From Simmondsia chinensis (taxonomy: Eukaryota > Streptophyta > Magnoliopsida > Caryophyllales > Simmondsiaceae), in the NCBI GenBank assembly GCA_018398585.1, contig JAGTTD010000018.1:9307501-9371500 (forward strand): 64,000 nt of DNA, given 5' to 3'. Shown one piece after another: positions 35,801-47,890 of this stretch (positions within the stretch are counted from its first letter, which is position 1; the number at the start of each line of letters is the position of its first letter). The position numbers and the translations under genes were made by a program. Under the pieces are notes generated by a model that saw only the letters and a program-made list of their open reading frames with translations, had not been told where the DNA came from and did no database searches.

Positions 35801-38800
35801 GAGAAATGTCCCAGGTCAGCAAACATGGCTTCTGAACCTGGAGCAGAGATATACTAACGTTAGATACAGGCCCATCAGGTCGGGTCATGTCAATGTCTGG
35901 TTTAAAATTTGATAGTCAAATTCGTATTGGCCTTACAAAAAAGCATCATAATGACAACCACGTTACTTAGTTTAATTTGCTCGAAAATGGTTAATCGTGT
36001 AGGGTTTTAGACTGAAATTCAATTGCATTTTGCAGTCACATCGTACTGTCAAAAGTGGGTGTTTTTGCAGTGACACATTGGGTTTCAAAGGAACATACGT
36101 TGCTTTTAGGCCTTATGATTTTAAAACATTTGAATAGTTCTCATGCAATAATGAATAACCCTCTTGAGATTTCTCTAACACGTCAATACATGTTCCAATG
36201 AATAAAATACAATATATTCATAATGGAGGGCAGAACCAAGTACCATTAAAAGCCAAAAAAAAAAAAGAAAAAAAAGGCAACATTCCCAGTGCCTCAAGGG
36301 CTCCCACCTAAGCAGAGGGGTGGATGTACGCAGCCTTCCCCCTTCAGGGTATCCTGAAGGGAGGCTGTTTCCGAAAACCCCGAACCTGAGGGGTGCAACA
36401 CGAGTACTTCCAGGACTCTCACTCAAGCACGCTTAACTTCGGAGTTCTAATGGGATCCGATCCTTGCGTGTTGGTACCCTGTTAGGTAACCAAGTACCAT
36501 TAAATTACGGCCAATTGCGCAATGATAGCTCAAAATCCGTTTTTATGTAAAATTTTAGAGACATTGTGTCATGTTCAGTTTCCCCTTGGTGAGCTGTACA
36601 AATTCTTACCTGTCATGCAGAGGAGTATTCCGCCCAAGGACATCCAACCTCCCCTTTTTGTTTTCCTCAAGAACTTGTACATGTAGTATGGAGAGAGAGC
36701 TCGATAAACATGGGGGTCCCAGCGGATGATATTATACAAACCGATAGTGCTAATGCATAGGAGCCACGTTATGACGATTGGAGCGAACAGGAATCCCACT
36801 CGGTGAGTCCCATAGTGTTGCAGAGCGAACAGAAAAATCAATATGACACACGCAACTGGGACTTGTATATCTGCAGTAGCGCGAAAAATAAATTAAATTA
36901 GAGAGCTCAGTATTAGAATCGAATCGTAGTTCATTGTCGCATTGACGTCACAGAAGTAGGGTGTCACGAAAATTACATAACTGGCGGATGTCATGTTGGG
37001 TAATCTAAAGAAACATAAGTTGCATTAAGGACATATGCAAATTTGGGGAGTAGCCACACAATCAATTACTTTTGCACTCTTTTGATAGTTTTTGACATAA
37101 AAATATGCTCTAATAAATAGTAGGGTTATTTAGGCCTTGTATTTTTAATTGTTTTAATTTAGTCCTATGGTGAAATTTCAAGTTAAGCTAATGATGTAAT
37201 TTTTAACCACATGATCAAGGAAGATGCAAGTCACCTAATACAAACCCACTTGCTAACGCAATTTAACCCCATCCATAACTCCATTGTTCAAAGTTATGAC
37301 ATTAACCTAAGTTCAATTTCACAATGGGACTAAATTGAACAATGTAAAATATACAAGTACCAAATTAACACAATCAAAAGTCGAAAGACTAAACTAACAC
37401 AATAGACAAAGTGCAACAACCTATAATAAATAACCCTAGATAATAATAAAATACAAGATATATTGTTAGGCAAAATGCACCAAGTACTAGGTTCGATTTA
37501 AATACCAAAACCAAATCTGAATAAGAAATGCTAAGAATAGGGAGAAAGAAAAGCAAAGATACCAAGATTTACGTGAAAACTCCGCAAATGAGGGAAAAAC
37601 CACAGGCCAAATGATGAAATCTTCACTGGATCCGGAATAGAGGATTACAAGCACCTCAAGCGCACCTAAACTCTCCATGTTTCTCTCCATCTCTAGGTAG
37701 ATGAAAACCCTAAAAATCACGGGTATAACGACCCGAATGGAAAAATCCATATTGTGAGGGGCGAAGCCCCCCACACATTCATTTAGAGGCTAGTGATGGG
37801 TAACAATCCAAGGTTCAAAGGGCTCGGTCCCTCCACTCCACTTCAAAAGCCAGACTAAGAAATTCAAGACGCAACACAACATATATGTATATGGAGGTGG
37901 CTGTCACGTAACGACCAATTGCTTAATGCCCTTATTTGGCTCATGATCATCACATGCTCGGATTAACAGACTAGTTCCTCTAACTAGTGATCTGGGATGC
38001 ATGCATGATCTGCCATGCCCAACACTGCAGTCACCACAACAATTGATGCCTAATTAGGAACATTTTCACTTCTCATAGCTATGAAGTCAATATTCAAATG
38101 TTGAGAATAATTTTGGAGCAGTGGAACTCAGTAGCATACTTTCATCTATGACAAAGCTTAAAGATGAAATGATACTCCGCAATGGTGTACTTCGATCCAT
38201 ATCCCCCAGTGGTAGAAAAGGTTTAGATAGTTATCATCGTCGTAGTGAAGCTCAACACACAACCAAGACCTATTTAGTGAGTTATGATTAATATTCATAA
38301 TACATAATTTTCGCTTTCGGAAACACTGGTCATCCAACACAACATTTGTATATACTAGGCATCAACGGTTCCTATGACATCAGAGATGTCCAAGAAATGT
38401 CAAGTAAATGTTATCAAATCACTGTTCGCCATCACAGACTGCAAAAGAAGGAAGTAGTGGACATTGTGTAACTGGTCAAAACAGTTGCTTTAGGTTTTTT
38501 AGGGGAAAATAAATTGCTTTTAAGCCATATGTGTGCAAAATTTTGAAGAAATAGCCTCTCTTTGATTTTTTGTGTCCCTTCAATAATTGCAAACAAGTAA
38601 ACACATTTATAAATATATTTTAGTAAATAAAATATATATACCATTCTGTAATGGCTAATCGAATAGCCGAAGGTCCAATACATAGCAACCTTTATTTAAT
38701 GTTTCTTTTTTGATCAGTGCCTTTATTAAATCTCATGATCAGGACATTGTAAACAACCACACACGTAGTACAGATTATAAAAGACACAGCAAGAGTTGAA

Positions 38801-41800
38801 TGTTTCTTCTGGAAACATTTTGCTTCTTCTATGACATCATCATCATCCACTAAATTGAGATCAATCAAAAGAATTATTTTATTAAATGTTTTCAACATGT
38901 TGATGCTTTAAATACATAATCAGTGGGTTCAAGCCCAAATGATGATAAGATTTGTCCATTCATCTTCCAAGAAGTCAGAATTATATTTGTTGCAATCAAA
39001 GAGGACCATGAACATATTTCCACCCCCATCTGCCATTTTAGAGACTTTAAATAACAATCTAAGTGCAAAAGGCTTTTATCAAAATATGTGTGACGACATT
39101 AGATGTGCAACACTCTTACTCCCGCTTTGCCTTCAAGTCACAATGGAGCAATCTTACTGATCCACCAGACATAAAATACTTTCATTAATTATACCACAAA
39201 AGTTATACCTATTCCAGTTTTCCTTTGTCTTAATCTCTTCATTTCTCATCTTGTCCCTTGGAGAAAGATAACAAGCATGTCCTTGGGATCCCCCCCTCTC
39301 TCCTCTCCTTCTCACACCACCCACAACACCGGATCTTTGCACGTATAAGGCGGGTGGGAGGACGCCTAGATTTCAACTCCTTTTGGGAAAGAAAATATAC
39401 GATCCATGGAATCAAATAAAAGCCATTATGTTTCATAATGTACATTACATAACAGAATTTGAGCTAGTCATCACGCGATTGTCCTTATATAACATTACTT
39501 TTGTAATAGCGTCCATAATGCATTTGTATATTTTATTTATTTTCTTCTAATAATATCTTAATGAATTTATTAATACATATTTATAAATTAATGACTTATA
39601 TGACAATTCGTTAAACATAATTCATAAAAGCATCTAATGTTCCCTTAAAAGTTTCAGAGCAATTGCCATAACAAGTTACATAACTTCCAAGACACCTGAG
39701 ACATTGTGGCACCACGACTGTGAATCTAATTTGATTCCATGATATAAGGAAGGTGATTGGAAAAACAGGTTGACATTCCAATTTTCTAATACCACATGAT
39801 CAATTTGCTTGTCTCTGGAGAGCATCAGAACACCATTTTAAGTGAGTTTGGCTAGTCAATAATTCTCAAGCTTTAAGCTTGTCACATTTATCTTATTGAG
39901 TTCTTTGAAAGTCTCTAAATGTCAGTCCAAGTTTCTCACTCAACTTGATATGATGTCCTTTTCCTCACCAAACTTTACCATTATAATATATTCATCTACG
40001 TGCCTTATTCCAACCAATCAACCATTTTGTTGACTGAATAATGACTCAATAAAGTATACAGTAATATTGAAATGATTTTCTAATCGAATGGTAAGCAATA
40101 TTTTATGTCCCATCATGCACCTTATGTGTTATTTTAATGCATAAATGTTGATTTAATCTTTTAAACTAAGAGTCCTAGTTTTGCCCAGAAATATATTTAA
40201 GGGCCCTACCATAATGCATACATCTATTACAATATGCTTTTCCTGATGGCATATCATATTGATGACAATTGCTTATTAGAATATATACTCATATAACAAG
40301 AATTTTGGATTCCTAATAGTAACCCGCTTTACATGGTTTTTGTCAACTTAGATGTTAATCAAGATGTCAAATAAATCATCCTAAGACCGAGGTGGTTCAA
40401 GAAACAGCAGCGAGAAAATATTAAAACTTCAATGATTTGAATAACCTTGTATTCGCTTATGTAACACCCAAGATCAGTCATCTAGTTCTTTCAAATCTCC
40501 AATTCCCAAACAGTAACTGAAAGCTCACTGAATTATAGAATCCAATAAAGATCACTATGAAAGATTTGGAGCTAACTGTTACATGCTTGGTAGTTAGTAA
40601 TGGTCTCCATTATGCATATAAATAGTATTTTATTTATAAACATATTTATAAATGTAATTACATGTTAAAAACTATCGAAGTTATCAAGGTTGTGTATATG
40701 CTACTAATTACGTGACTATTGATTAATTTTTTGCTAGCACTGAGCAATTTACATTCCCCTAACATCCCAATGAGATTGCCACGACACATTAAACATCATC
40801 TGTGACACACCACTTCGCAAAACTGTTGGCACTACCATGACACAATGGAGAAGCATGATTTGGTTCCATGCGCTGAATCAATCTAACTAGAATCGAGATA
40901 AGCCTCAAATCCTAAAGCCTAGAATCTCTATTATCAGCAAAGATCTTTGCTTTTTTTTTTTTTTTTTTTTGATTTGCTGACCAGAATCTCTGATTTTTAT
41001 CACCAAAGAACATTCGCCATCAGAATAAATTCACCTCCACACACCAAGACTGATTAGAATATCTTACCAAAAAAAAGAAAACAGTGCAGACCCAGAACTT
41101 ACATTGGTGGTGTACTTTTGTTGTAGAAAGCTCCAGACCGGATACAGCAGAAAACACTGCAGAAATCATCAAAACCCAGAAATTAATCAATCATTCAACC
41201 TATGATAAACGTGCGTTTATTTTGTGAAAAGTTTCCAATTTTTTAAGAACAAAACTATAAATTTCAGCGTTGACCTTGAAAATGAGTTTAAAGGACTGAC
41301 AATTTACCAACATTATTTAGGAAAACGTGGTTTCCAATGTTTTTTTTCACCTTTCTACTAAAGCTTAGAAAACAGCCTTTCCTTTCTAATTAAGGAGTTT
41401 GTTTCCTAATTATTTCAAATTTGTCTTCCAATTTTTCATTTTCAATAGAAAACACTTGGAAACACATTGATAGAAACCTGAAAAGATATTCACGAAATAT
41501 GTATACAAGAATATCGGAGAACCAGCTTTCCCAAAAGTTTAAGTTGATGTGTGAAGGCCTAACATTGCTTTTAAACTCTAACATGCCCCATCATGCAATG
41601 GCCAAGAGTGTATATTACACAGGTCCAGCTCATACCTTATGCTCAACTTATATTAATATTAAAAAGGGGTGCTATTGGATTCAAAGTTCTGACTTATTGG
41701 TCAACAAAGCTTTGATACCATATCAGGAAACCAACTTTCCCAAAAGCTTAAGCTAATGAGTGAAGATCAGCATTGGTTTTATACTCCAACAAAGAAAGAA

Positions 41801-42608
41801 AATCAAAGAAAAAATCAATACCAGAAATTGCAGGTGTAAGGACTCCATCACCAATCACCATACAAGCCCCAATCAAGGCCAAAATCAACAAAACCTTATG
41901 CAAAACCTTATGCTTCTCCAATGTCAATTTCAACCCAGACCTTGCATCCTTACCCAGAGATCCAAACTCATCGTTTCTATATGCTGACAATTCCTCATCA
42001 GCAACCTGGAAATTAGGCAAAGAACTCACCCAGGCATGGCGGCATAACAAAGAGTACAACGCAAATGTGCCCCCTTCGCCATTATCATCTGCTCTAAGCA
42101 CAATAAACACATACTTAAGCAATGGCAGCAGTGTCAATGTCCAAAATACAAATGACAAAACCCCAAAAATCTCCTCATTTGTTTCAGAATGCTGTATGTC
42201 CTCAGCAAATGCACTTTTGTACACATACAAAGGGGAAGTGCTCAAATCGCCATAGACCACACCCAAGCTTTGGTATGCTAGAGTTAGCACTGTCCTCCAT
42301 GATTCTCTCTGCAACAAAATCAGAAGGGTTTCATCAGATGGCCGTGATTGATTCTTAGGCCCATGGGTACTATAGAAATCAATGTCAAAGTGTGAGTATT
42401 AAACCAATCATGGGTTTCACCCATCAGCTTATCCTTGTTGACTAAAACGTTGGAAGTTTGAATCCCAATAGCCCAATGGGCATTTGTGTGAGGTGTAAAG
42501 TATAAAACCGAGTCTTTACCCATGCTTTTGGAATAGTTGGTTCCTTGATATAGAGCAGTAGGTTCTTACCCTTATTGGACTGTTACGTAGTCCACCCTCC
42601 AGATCCAT
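32839..42608 (-). CDS. KUP3: HAK/KUP/KT potassium transporter, KUP3-like, eight exons
   Basis: K+ transporter, multi-spanning, in the plasma membrane or an internal membrane. Minus-strand exons: 42608-42570, 42308-41822, 41156-41103, 36870-36610, 35837-35785, 35102-34979, 34876-34622, 33890-32839. Every junction is GT-AG and phases fit, giving 2325 nt (774 codons and a TGA). The start exon reads [13 protein letters not shown]. Exon 2 has [33 protein letters not shown] and [10 protein letters not shown]. Exon 4 has [15 protein letters not shown], exon 5 [12 protein letters not shown], exon 6 [19 protein letters not shown], exon 7 [20 protein letters not shown], exon 8 the long cytosolic tail ending [12 protein letters not shown]. 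Length and text match cluster II proteins near Arabidopsis KUP3 (about 789 residues). No stop or frame break was found. Paralogy (KUP3 or KUP1) is inferred from memory. Introns total about 7.4 kb, with the largest (36871-41102) 4.2 kb. Confidence 0.93.
34065..34488. mobile_element. Possible MITE in intron 7 of the transporter
   Basis: The left edge GAGCCCGGTTGAAATTTTC and the reverse complement of the right edge, GGCTCCGTTTGTTTTGAC, are similar. GGAAAATGTTTTC-type palindromes recur inside (34330-34470). Target duplication is not clear. The element would fill most of the 731-bp intron. Confidence 0.4.
36251..36487 (-). repeat. 5S-headed SINE, copy 3, in intron 4, with a perfect 17-bp target duplication
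   Basis: AACCAAGTACCATTAAA occurs at 36234-36250 and 36488-36504. On the minus strand the element starts ACCTAACAGGGTACC. The 5S-like head reads GGATCCCATTAGAACTCCG, AAGTTAAGCGTGCTTGAG and CGTGTTGCACCCC. The body reads GGTTCGGGG, CGGAAACAGCC, GGAAGGCTGCGTACATCC and GAGGCACTGGG, then a T-rich tail (36251-36277). About 20 bases of the 5S head around GTAGTACCAAGATGGGTGACC are deleted. It has the same orientation as the host gene and lies about 120 bp inside the intron after exon 4. Confidence 0.9.
37121..37440. mobile_element. Inverted-repeat element in intron 3
   Basis: The left end TAGGGTTATTTAGGCC and the reverse complement of the right end, CTAGGGTTATTTATTATAGG, match. AATTTAGTCC(T/C)AT-GTGAAATT lies further in on both arms. 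No coding. The family resembles long-TIR MITEs. Exact ends are uncertain. Confidence 0.5.
37441..41102. other. Remainder of intron 3, mostly unassigned
   Basis: AT-rich intron sequence. 37490-37790 has a structured look (CCAAGATTTACGTGAAAACTC and a GGGCGAAGCCCCCC end) and may be an antisense LTR fragment, but no partner is seen. A T run of about 22 bases is at 40951-40972. I see no exon-like text. Confidence 0.4.
41512..41791 (-). mobile_element. SMART/TRIM-type miniature LTR element in intron 2
   Basis: Two 71-72-bp terminal direct repeats, 41512-41583 and 41721-41791, enclose 137 bp. The primer site TGGTATCAAAGC (minus strand, 41709-41720) abuts the right repeat, and the purine tract ATGATGGGGCA (41584-41594) abuts the left one. 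AAGAA at 41507-41511 and 41792-41796 is a perfect 5-bp target duplication. At 280 bp without coding it fits the smallest plant LTR elements. It starts 30 bases from the exon 2 donor site at 41820-41821. Confidence 0.85.
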
Positions 42609-42868
42609 TGCCGGGCAGTTTGGCACTGATTAAAGGCAGAAACGGATGATTTCTGGGTCAAACTGAAGAAGAAAACAAGAATTCAGAGGACATAGAAGTG
42701 ACCCAGATGATAAAACAGTCGGATATTTTTGAAATTTAAGCAGAATTTAAAAAAGAGAGTAAGGAAGACATGCAAAGAACAATCACGAAAGACCAGCATG
42801 AACAAGGGGGGAGGGAAGGAAGAGTAGTTTAGGGGGAGGTTGGGATGAAGGCTGAGAATAGAATACTG

Positions 42869-42896
42869 CAGAGAGAGAGAGAGAAAAGAGAGAAAA
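42869..42896 (-). promoter_or_regulatory. CT-rich tract in the presumed 5' leader or core promoter
   Basis: On the minus strand the tract alternates C and T and ends TCTCTCTCTCTGCAG, 261-288 bases upstream of the start codon. It could be a pyrimidine patch near the transcription start, or the acceptor end of a leader intron because it ends in CAG. Sequence alone does not decide. AT-rich candidates for a TATA box lie near 42960-42995. Confidence 0.35.
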
Positions 42897-43299
42897 ATTG
42901 ATGTCTCATTAGATAAAAAAGAGGAGGGTCAAGACGGATAAATAAAAAAAAGATAGAATAATATTTTATTTTTAGTTGAATATATTAAATTAAGAGAGAT
43001 AAGAATAAAGATGAGTAAATAAGTTATTTTTATTTGACAATTAGATAAAGGGCTAAAGGTAAAGAGAGTTATAGTTAAAATAAGAACAAAATTGTTCAAA
43101 AATTTTTAAAAATTAACTTTACCCTCTTTTGGAAGAGGGAGATGATGGGGTAAAAAAGGGTAAGTTTTTAGTCCCTGTTACCCACCTTTAACCCTTTTCA
43201 TGTTTTGCCTAATAAGGGGTTAAGTGAGTTTATCTATGAAGGTTTCGGTATCTAGTCACTCCGCATTTGTTTTGTTTATAGAAATTGACAATTTTTAAA

Positions 43300-44145
43300 G
43301 TAAAAATTACATATTAATAGTCTAAAATTTGGTGAAATATTTTTTAGTGCAAAAATTTGGGTTTAAGTTTAATCGCTATTAAATCTTGCAGATAAATTTA
43401 TAAAATGACTAAAATACCCCTACTAAAAAATATTACTCACACTAAATAAAAAATAAATAAATAAAAATTTCAAGGTTCCAGCTACCCCACCTCACCGCCC
43501 GCCCTTGTAGGTCCAACTCAGCACCATCCAACCATCATACACCCCCACCTCATCACTGTGGGTCCCTCACCCATCCTCCCTCTATTGCCACCCTTTGTCT
43601 CTCTATACCTTCATGGGGAGCGGGGGGATAAGGAGTGAGTGGTTACTGGTGTTGTATTGTGGTTATGGTCAACTTTGGTAGCCGATTGTATAGTGTTCAA
43701 GTGGCAGTAAATTAATTTTTTGAGAGATAATGGTGGAGTGGGAGAGGCAATAAAGAAAGGGGAAGAAGGAGAGGAAGGTGAGAGAGAGGGAGAGCACAAA
43801 GGTGGGTTGTGGTCGGTGAGGCGAACATTGACCTTCGAAGTGGGCTAATGACAGTAGGCAATAGGGAGGTGTTGGTGGGTGATGTGCTCGTGATGGTAGA
43901 TGTGCGGTGGGGGCAGGGTGGTTGAGACTTGAGGATTTTTATTTATTTTCTTTTTTTATTTGGTGTAAATAATATTTTTAGTAAGGGTATTTTAATCATT
44001 TTGTAAATTTCTATGAAAGATTTAACGGTGGTTGGACTAAAATATTATTTCACCTAAACCTATGGACTAAATAATTATTTCGCAAAGTTTATGGAATAAA
44101 AACTTTTTTACCAAATCTTAGAAGCACTAATATATAATTTACCTT
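43300..44145. mobile_element. Mutator-like element with about 180-bp inverted ends and GC-rich cargo
   Basis: The left arm (43300-43475) and the reverse complement of the right arm (43925-44145) align along their length, for example ATGACTAAAATACCCCTACTA against ATGATTAAAATACCCTTACTA. Flanks ATTTTTAAA (43291-43299) and TTTTTTAAA (about 44146-44154) fit a 9-bp target duplication. The middle 450 bp is markedly more GC-rich (GCTACCCCACCTCACCGCC) and purine/pyrimidine-skewed. No transposase. Captured genomic DNA is possible but its source is not recognised. Confidence 0.65.
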
Positions 44146-46009
44146 TTTTTTAAAGGAAGTGCTGTTGTTAGGGTTATTTTTGCTAATGTCAAGACGGTTT
44201 AACACGATAAATTTAAAAAAGTATTTGTAATTGTCATGATATTAACAAAAACTATCACAATAATAAAAATATTATTGATAGAATAATAATATAATTTATA
44301 GTAAGTAAGAATTATAACTTTTTATAAATTTATTTTGATAATAACATTTTGTCTAGATAATATTATTACCCTTTTTAGTCTTACGCTTATTTGAACAAGA
44401 TTGATTCATTTACGGTTAACTAGAGGTTTTAAGTTCAAATTTAGTTTCTTAATTATTTATTTGCAGTTTTAGTCAGAATAACTATTATAGGTATTTGTAC
44501 TATAAAAATAGGATACTATTATTATAAATGTAAAAATGTTAATATCGGCATACCTTTGTGAAGATTTGTCACTAATATTTACTATATATTACATTATTAT
44601 TTTGATAATATTATTATTTTTTGCTAATTACAACACCATAGAAATATCTCAAATTTGTTTAATTGTCTTATAATATTTTTTATTATAATTTCAGATTAAT
44701 TTTTATAAAGAATACTGCTAAAAAAGATATAATATGCAAAAAATTTAGTTTTTAATATTATGTTCTTTTACATGTGAGAAATTAAAAGTTGGGTCTTAAA
44801 AATAAACTTTCTAAAACAGTTTTTTTGTTTAATTTATAGTTTTTAAGGCTTTTCCAATAATTTAAAATAAAAAATTTTGTATGCAAGATCTAGGTTTTAG
44901 TTTCATAAGAATAAAAAAAAAAAAAAAAAGACAATACCAAATAGTATAACTAAATTTATATATTTTTTTAGTTTGCCTTATTTCTAATGCTAGTTTTTAG
45001 GCCTTTGGTAATCTATATTCTTTTTATTTTTATTTTTATTTTTCATGCTTTATTTTTTGTAATAGCAAAAAGGATCTAATTTTTTCTTTTAACAAGGATG
45101 ACAACCTTTGATAAGATTGAAGATAAACATTGAATCCAAAACTCTAATTTGGAGTGAATAATCTAACGGATGCACCAACTTAACATTCTATTTACAATAC
45201 TACTTAATAGAGTTGAAACTATAATGTTTATTCAATCTGTAAATTCTATTAAAAGAACATAAATCCGGCCATTTTACAAGAGGTTTGTTACGTTTTTTGG
45301 GTATATTCATTTAAATCTTTTTTTCCACGTGGCAAAACAAAGGCCTTCAATGTATATCCCAAAATGGAACTTGGGCTTATCTTCTCTTGTTGCCCGGCAT
45401 TTCGGAAAGAAATGTTTGGAGAAAAAATGTTTCATTTACCCAATTTACATATTAATCATATAATGAAATTTATTAATTACAAAAATATTATCACAGCAAT
45501 TTTGTAAAATCAATAAATATATTTACATATAGAGTAAGGTTATTATCAAAACAAAAATATTAGTATTAGAATAATTGCATGAAAATTTAGTTATTATAAG
45601 TCACATTATTGATATAATAACAATATTTTCTAGGGAAAACTATTAAAAAGGTATTGAACTATATCCCAGAGAAATTTTTTTGGTATTTACTTTTCAATGG
45701 TATAAGAAAAGCATTAAACACCCACATAGAAATTAATTAGGAATTGAACAATTACATGAGATTTAATTTGGAACTGTACACTTGAAATGAATTAATTTAA
45801 CATTCAAGATATATATTTAATATGTATATTCTGTTTTTTAATAAATAAGTATACTTTATGATATATGTGGTATAATTAAATTAGGGTCATTTACGTAAAA
45901 TGATTTTGTACTTCGCCCAACGTGTTAATTTAGTCCTTTTATTTTTAATTGTATCGATTTAGTCCTTGTATAAGTTAATAACACATTTTTTAATTGTTTT
46001 ATCATATTA
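44146..46009. other. AT-rich intergenic stretch
   Basis: No coding or RNA signal. 45885-46000 has TTAATTTAGTCC and GATTTAGTCCTTGTAT phrases similar to one arm of the intron 3 inverted-repeat element, so a fragment of that family may be here. Confidence 0.4.
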
Positions 46010-47890
46010 GATGCATGAGTGATGTACTTTATATTTATATATTTTATTTCTCATTCCTGCAACATATTCCGCTTTTATATGTGTGCTTGGTTGTAATCCA
46101 AGTACATCCAGGCTTAGAGTGTAAAAGAGCAAACAAAGTTGAAAAGTGGCGGAATCAAGCGTAATAGAGGCATACTTCAAAACTACTCTAAAAAACCCGA
46201 CCATGTGTAAAAAAGGACCAATTGGGTCAAGATTCGGCCAAGAAAAGTCTTCCCTTGGGTGCGCGGATTGATCGTCCAAGAATTTTAGCAATCGGTCAAG
46301 CTTAAAACGAGCAAAAAGGTTAAACGAAAAGCCTTCATGACCCAATAATATCAGTTATCAATGACGATACCACTGGGATCACGTAGATCTCTTCGAGAGC
46401 TTTGATTTGATATATATTTTGGTCCATAACTCTTTACAGATCAAAAGTTGCGCATTTAAGTTAACTGCTCGCGCTGCCCAAAAAAGACTCATGCGCCCCT
46501 AGGGCACGCGACCTCTATATAAAGAGAGGGGAAGACCTAATTTTTTCCCATCTTTTGCTTGTCTCCTCTCCTTCTCTCCTTCCCAAAGCTACTATAAGAT
46601 CCAAGGGTTCTCAAACACTGAAATGCAGGTGGTTGGAGTGCTGGAAGGATCAAAGCTTGGATCAACGTCAACGCAAATTGGGGTAGTCTTAGTTTCCGAG
46701 TTTTTTTTCCATTGTTTCTTTCTTTATTGATTTTAATGATGTGTAAACCTCCTATGGAGGAGTAGACTCTTTAATTCAGAGAGGAAAGACGAGTAGCGAT
46801 TTGTATTCTAGATTTATATTATACTTTTGATAATGGTTTTGTTATATACGCACCCCCTGTGGGGGTGGGTGTTCCTTTCTGTGTGCTTGTAGCCATGATA
46901 AGATCTCCAAATTATTAGCGTTTGTCTACAAGCTTATAGCCTAAACCATAACATAACTAATTTTTCACGCGTGGTCAGGGTTACAATCTTTTGTATAAAT
47001 TAATACTTAATTAGGAATGACAAAGGAATTTGTTAGTGCTATTGAGATAATTCATGCTACACCTAGGGTGATACAATGGGTTATGCCCTTAAACTACTTC
47101 ATTACCCTAAGCCGTAGTTTAACTATTAATTCAGGTTTAATACTGAATTAGGAGTAAGAAAGGAATTAAGTTGTGCTAATGAGATAACCTATGCTACAAG
47201 TAGGGTGATATGATAGGTTATGCCCTTAGATCAGTTCATTATCTTAAGCCCTAGTTTAACTATTAACCCAGGCTTAGTGCCTGTAGCCTAAGCCTTTTTA
47301 ATATTGTCTTAAATAAAATATAATGACGAGATATGAATTAAGCTACCCTGAATTTACTCCCTAAACTATCTTCAATTGAATTGACACCCTTTTTTTAATT
47401 ATTTTAATTGTTCTAGATTAGTTAATCACTCAAATCAACCAACAAAAATTGAATTCCAATCGCTCGTTAATCACTAAGTCTGACTTAACACCGATTCTCT
47501 ATGTATACAACCCGTACACCCGATTTAGCTATGACGATCTCGTACGTTTGCGAGTACACGGTGTTTATACACCTTTTAAATCTACATCAAGTTTTTTGTG
47601 CCGTTGCCGGGAAATCGGTAAGCTAAGTTGATTTACGAATTAACAAGTTATTTTATTTTTATTATTTTTTTGTTTAAGAGAAAAATCTAAATAAATAAAA
47701 AAATTTATATACTTTACTTTAGTTTTTTTTTTCTGTTTTATTTTTTCTTCTTGCTTTTTTAAATTTTTTAATAATTATTATTTTTTCCCCCCGTTATGGC
47801 CAACTTTGTACCTCTTACAATTTGGGACCACTTTGTCCCCCAAACGCATGTTACTCCCGCCGGAATTGCGTTATGCTTTGCACATAACTT
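46010..47890 (+). mobile_element. 5' part of an LTR element: LTR, primer site and gag start
   Basis: A long LTR-like stretch has CTATATAAAGAG at 46514-46525. The primer site TTTGTGCCGTTGCCGGG (about 47596-47612) is a diverged GGCGCCGTTGCCGGGG site. Further on, a start at 47796 reads MANFVPLTIWDHFVP, resembling an Athila-type gag beginning. The reading is cut near 47890. The left boundary of the LTR is not fixed and no 3' partner is in the window. Confidence 0.55.

Noticed and set aside
42869..42896. Calling a definite leader intron from the CT-rich CAG end
   Set aside because: No matching donor could be singled out upstream; kept only as a regulatory tract with low confidence.
46007..46345. 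Minus-strand frame of 112 codons in the LTR-like region
   Set aside because: No family pattern, no supporting splice or promoter signals, and it lies in an LTR with a TATA box on the other strand.
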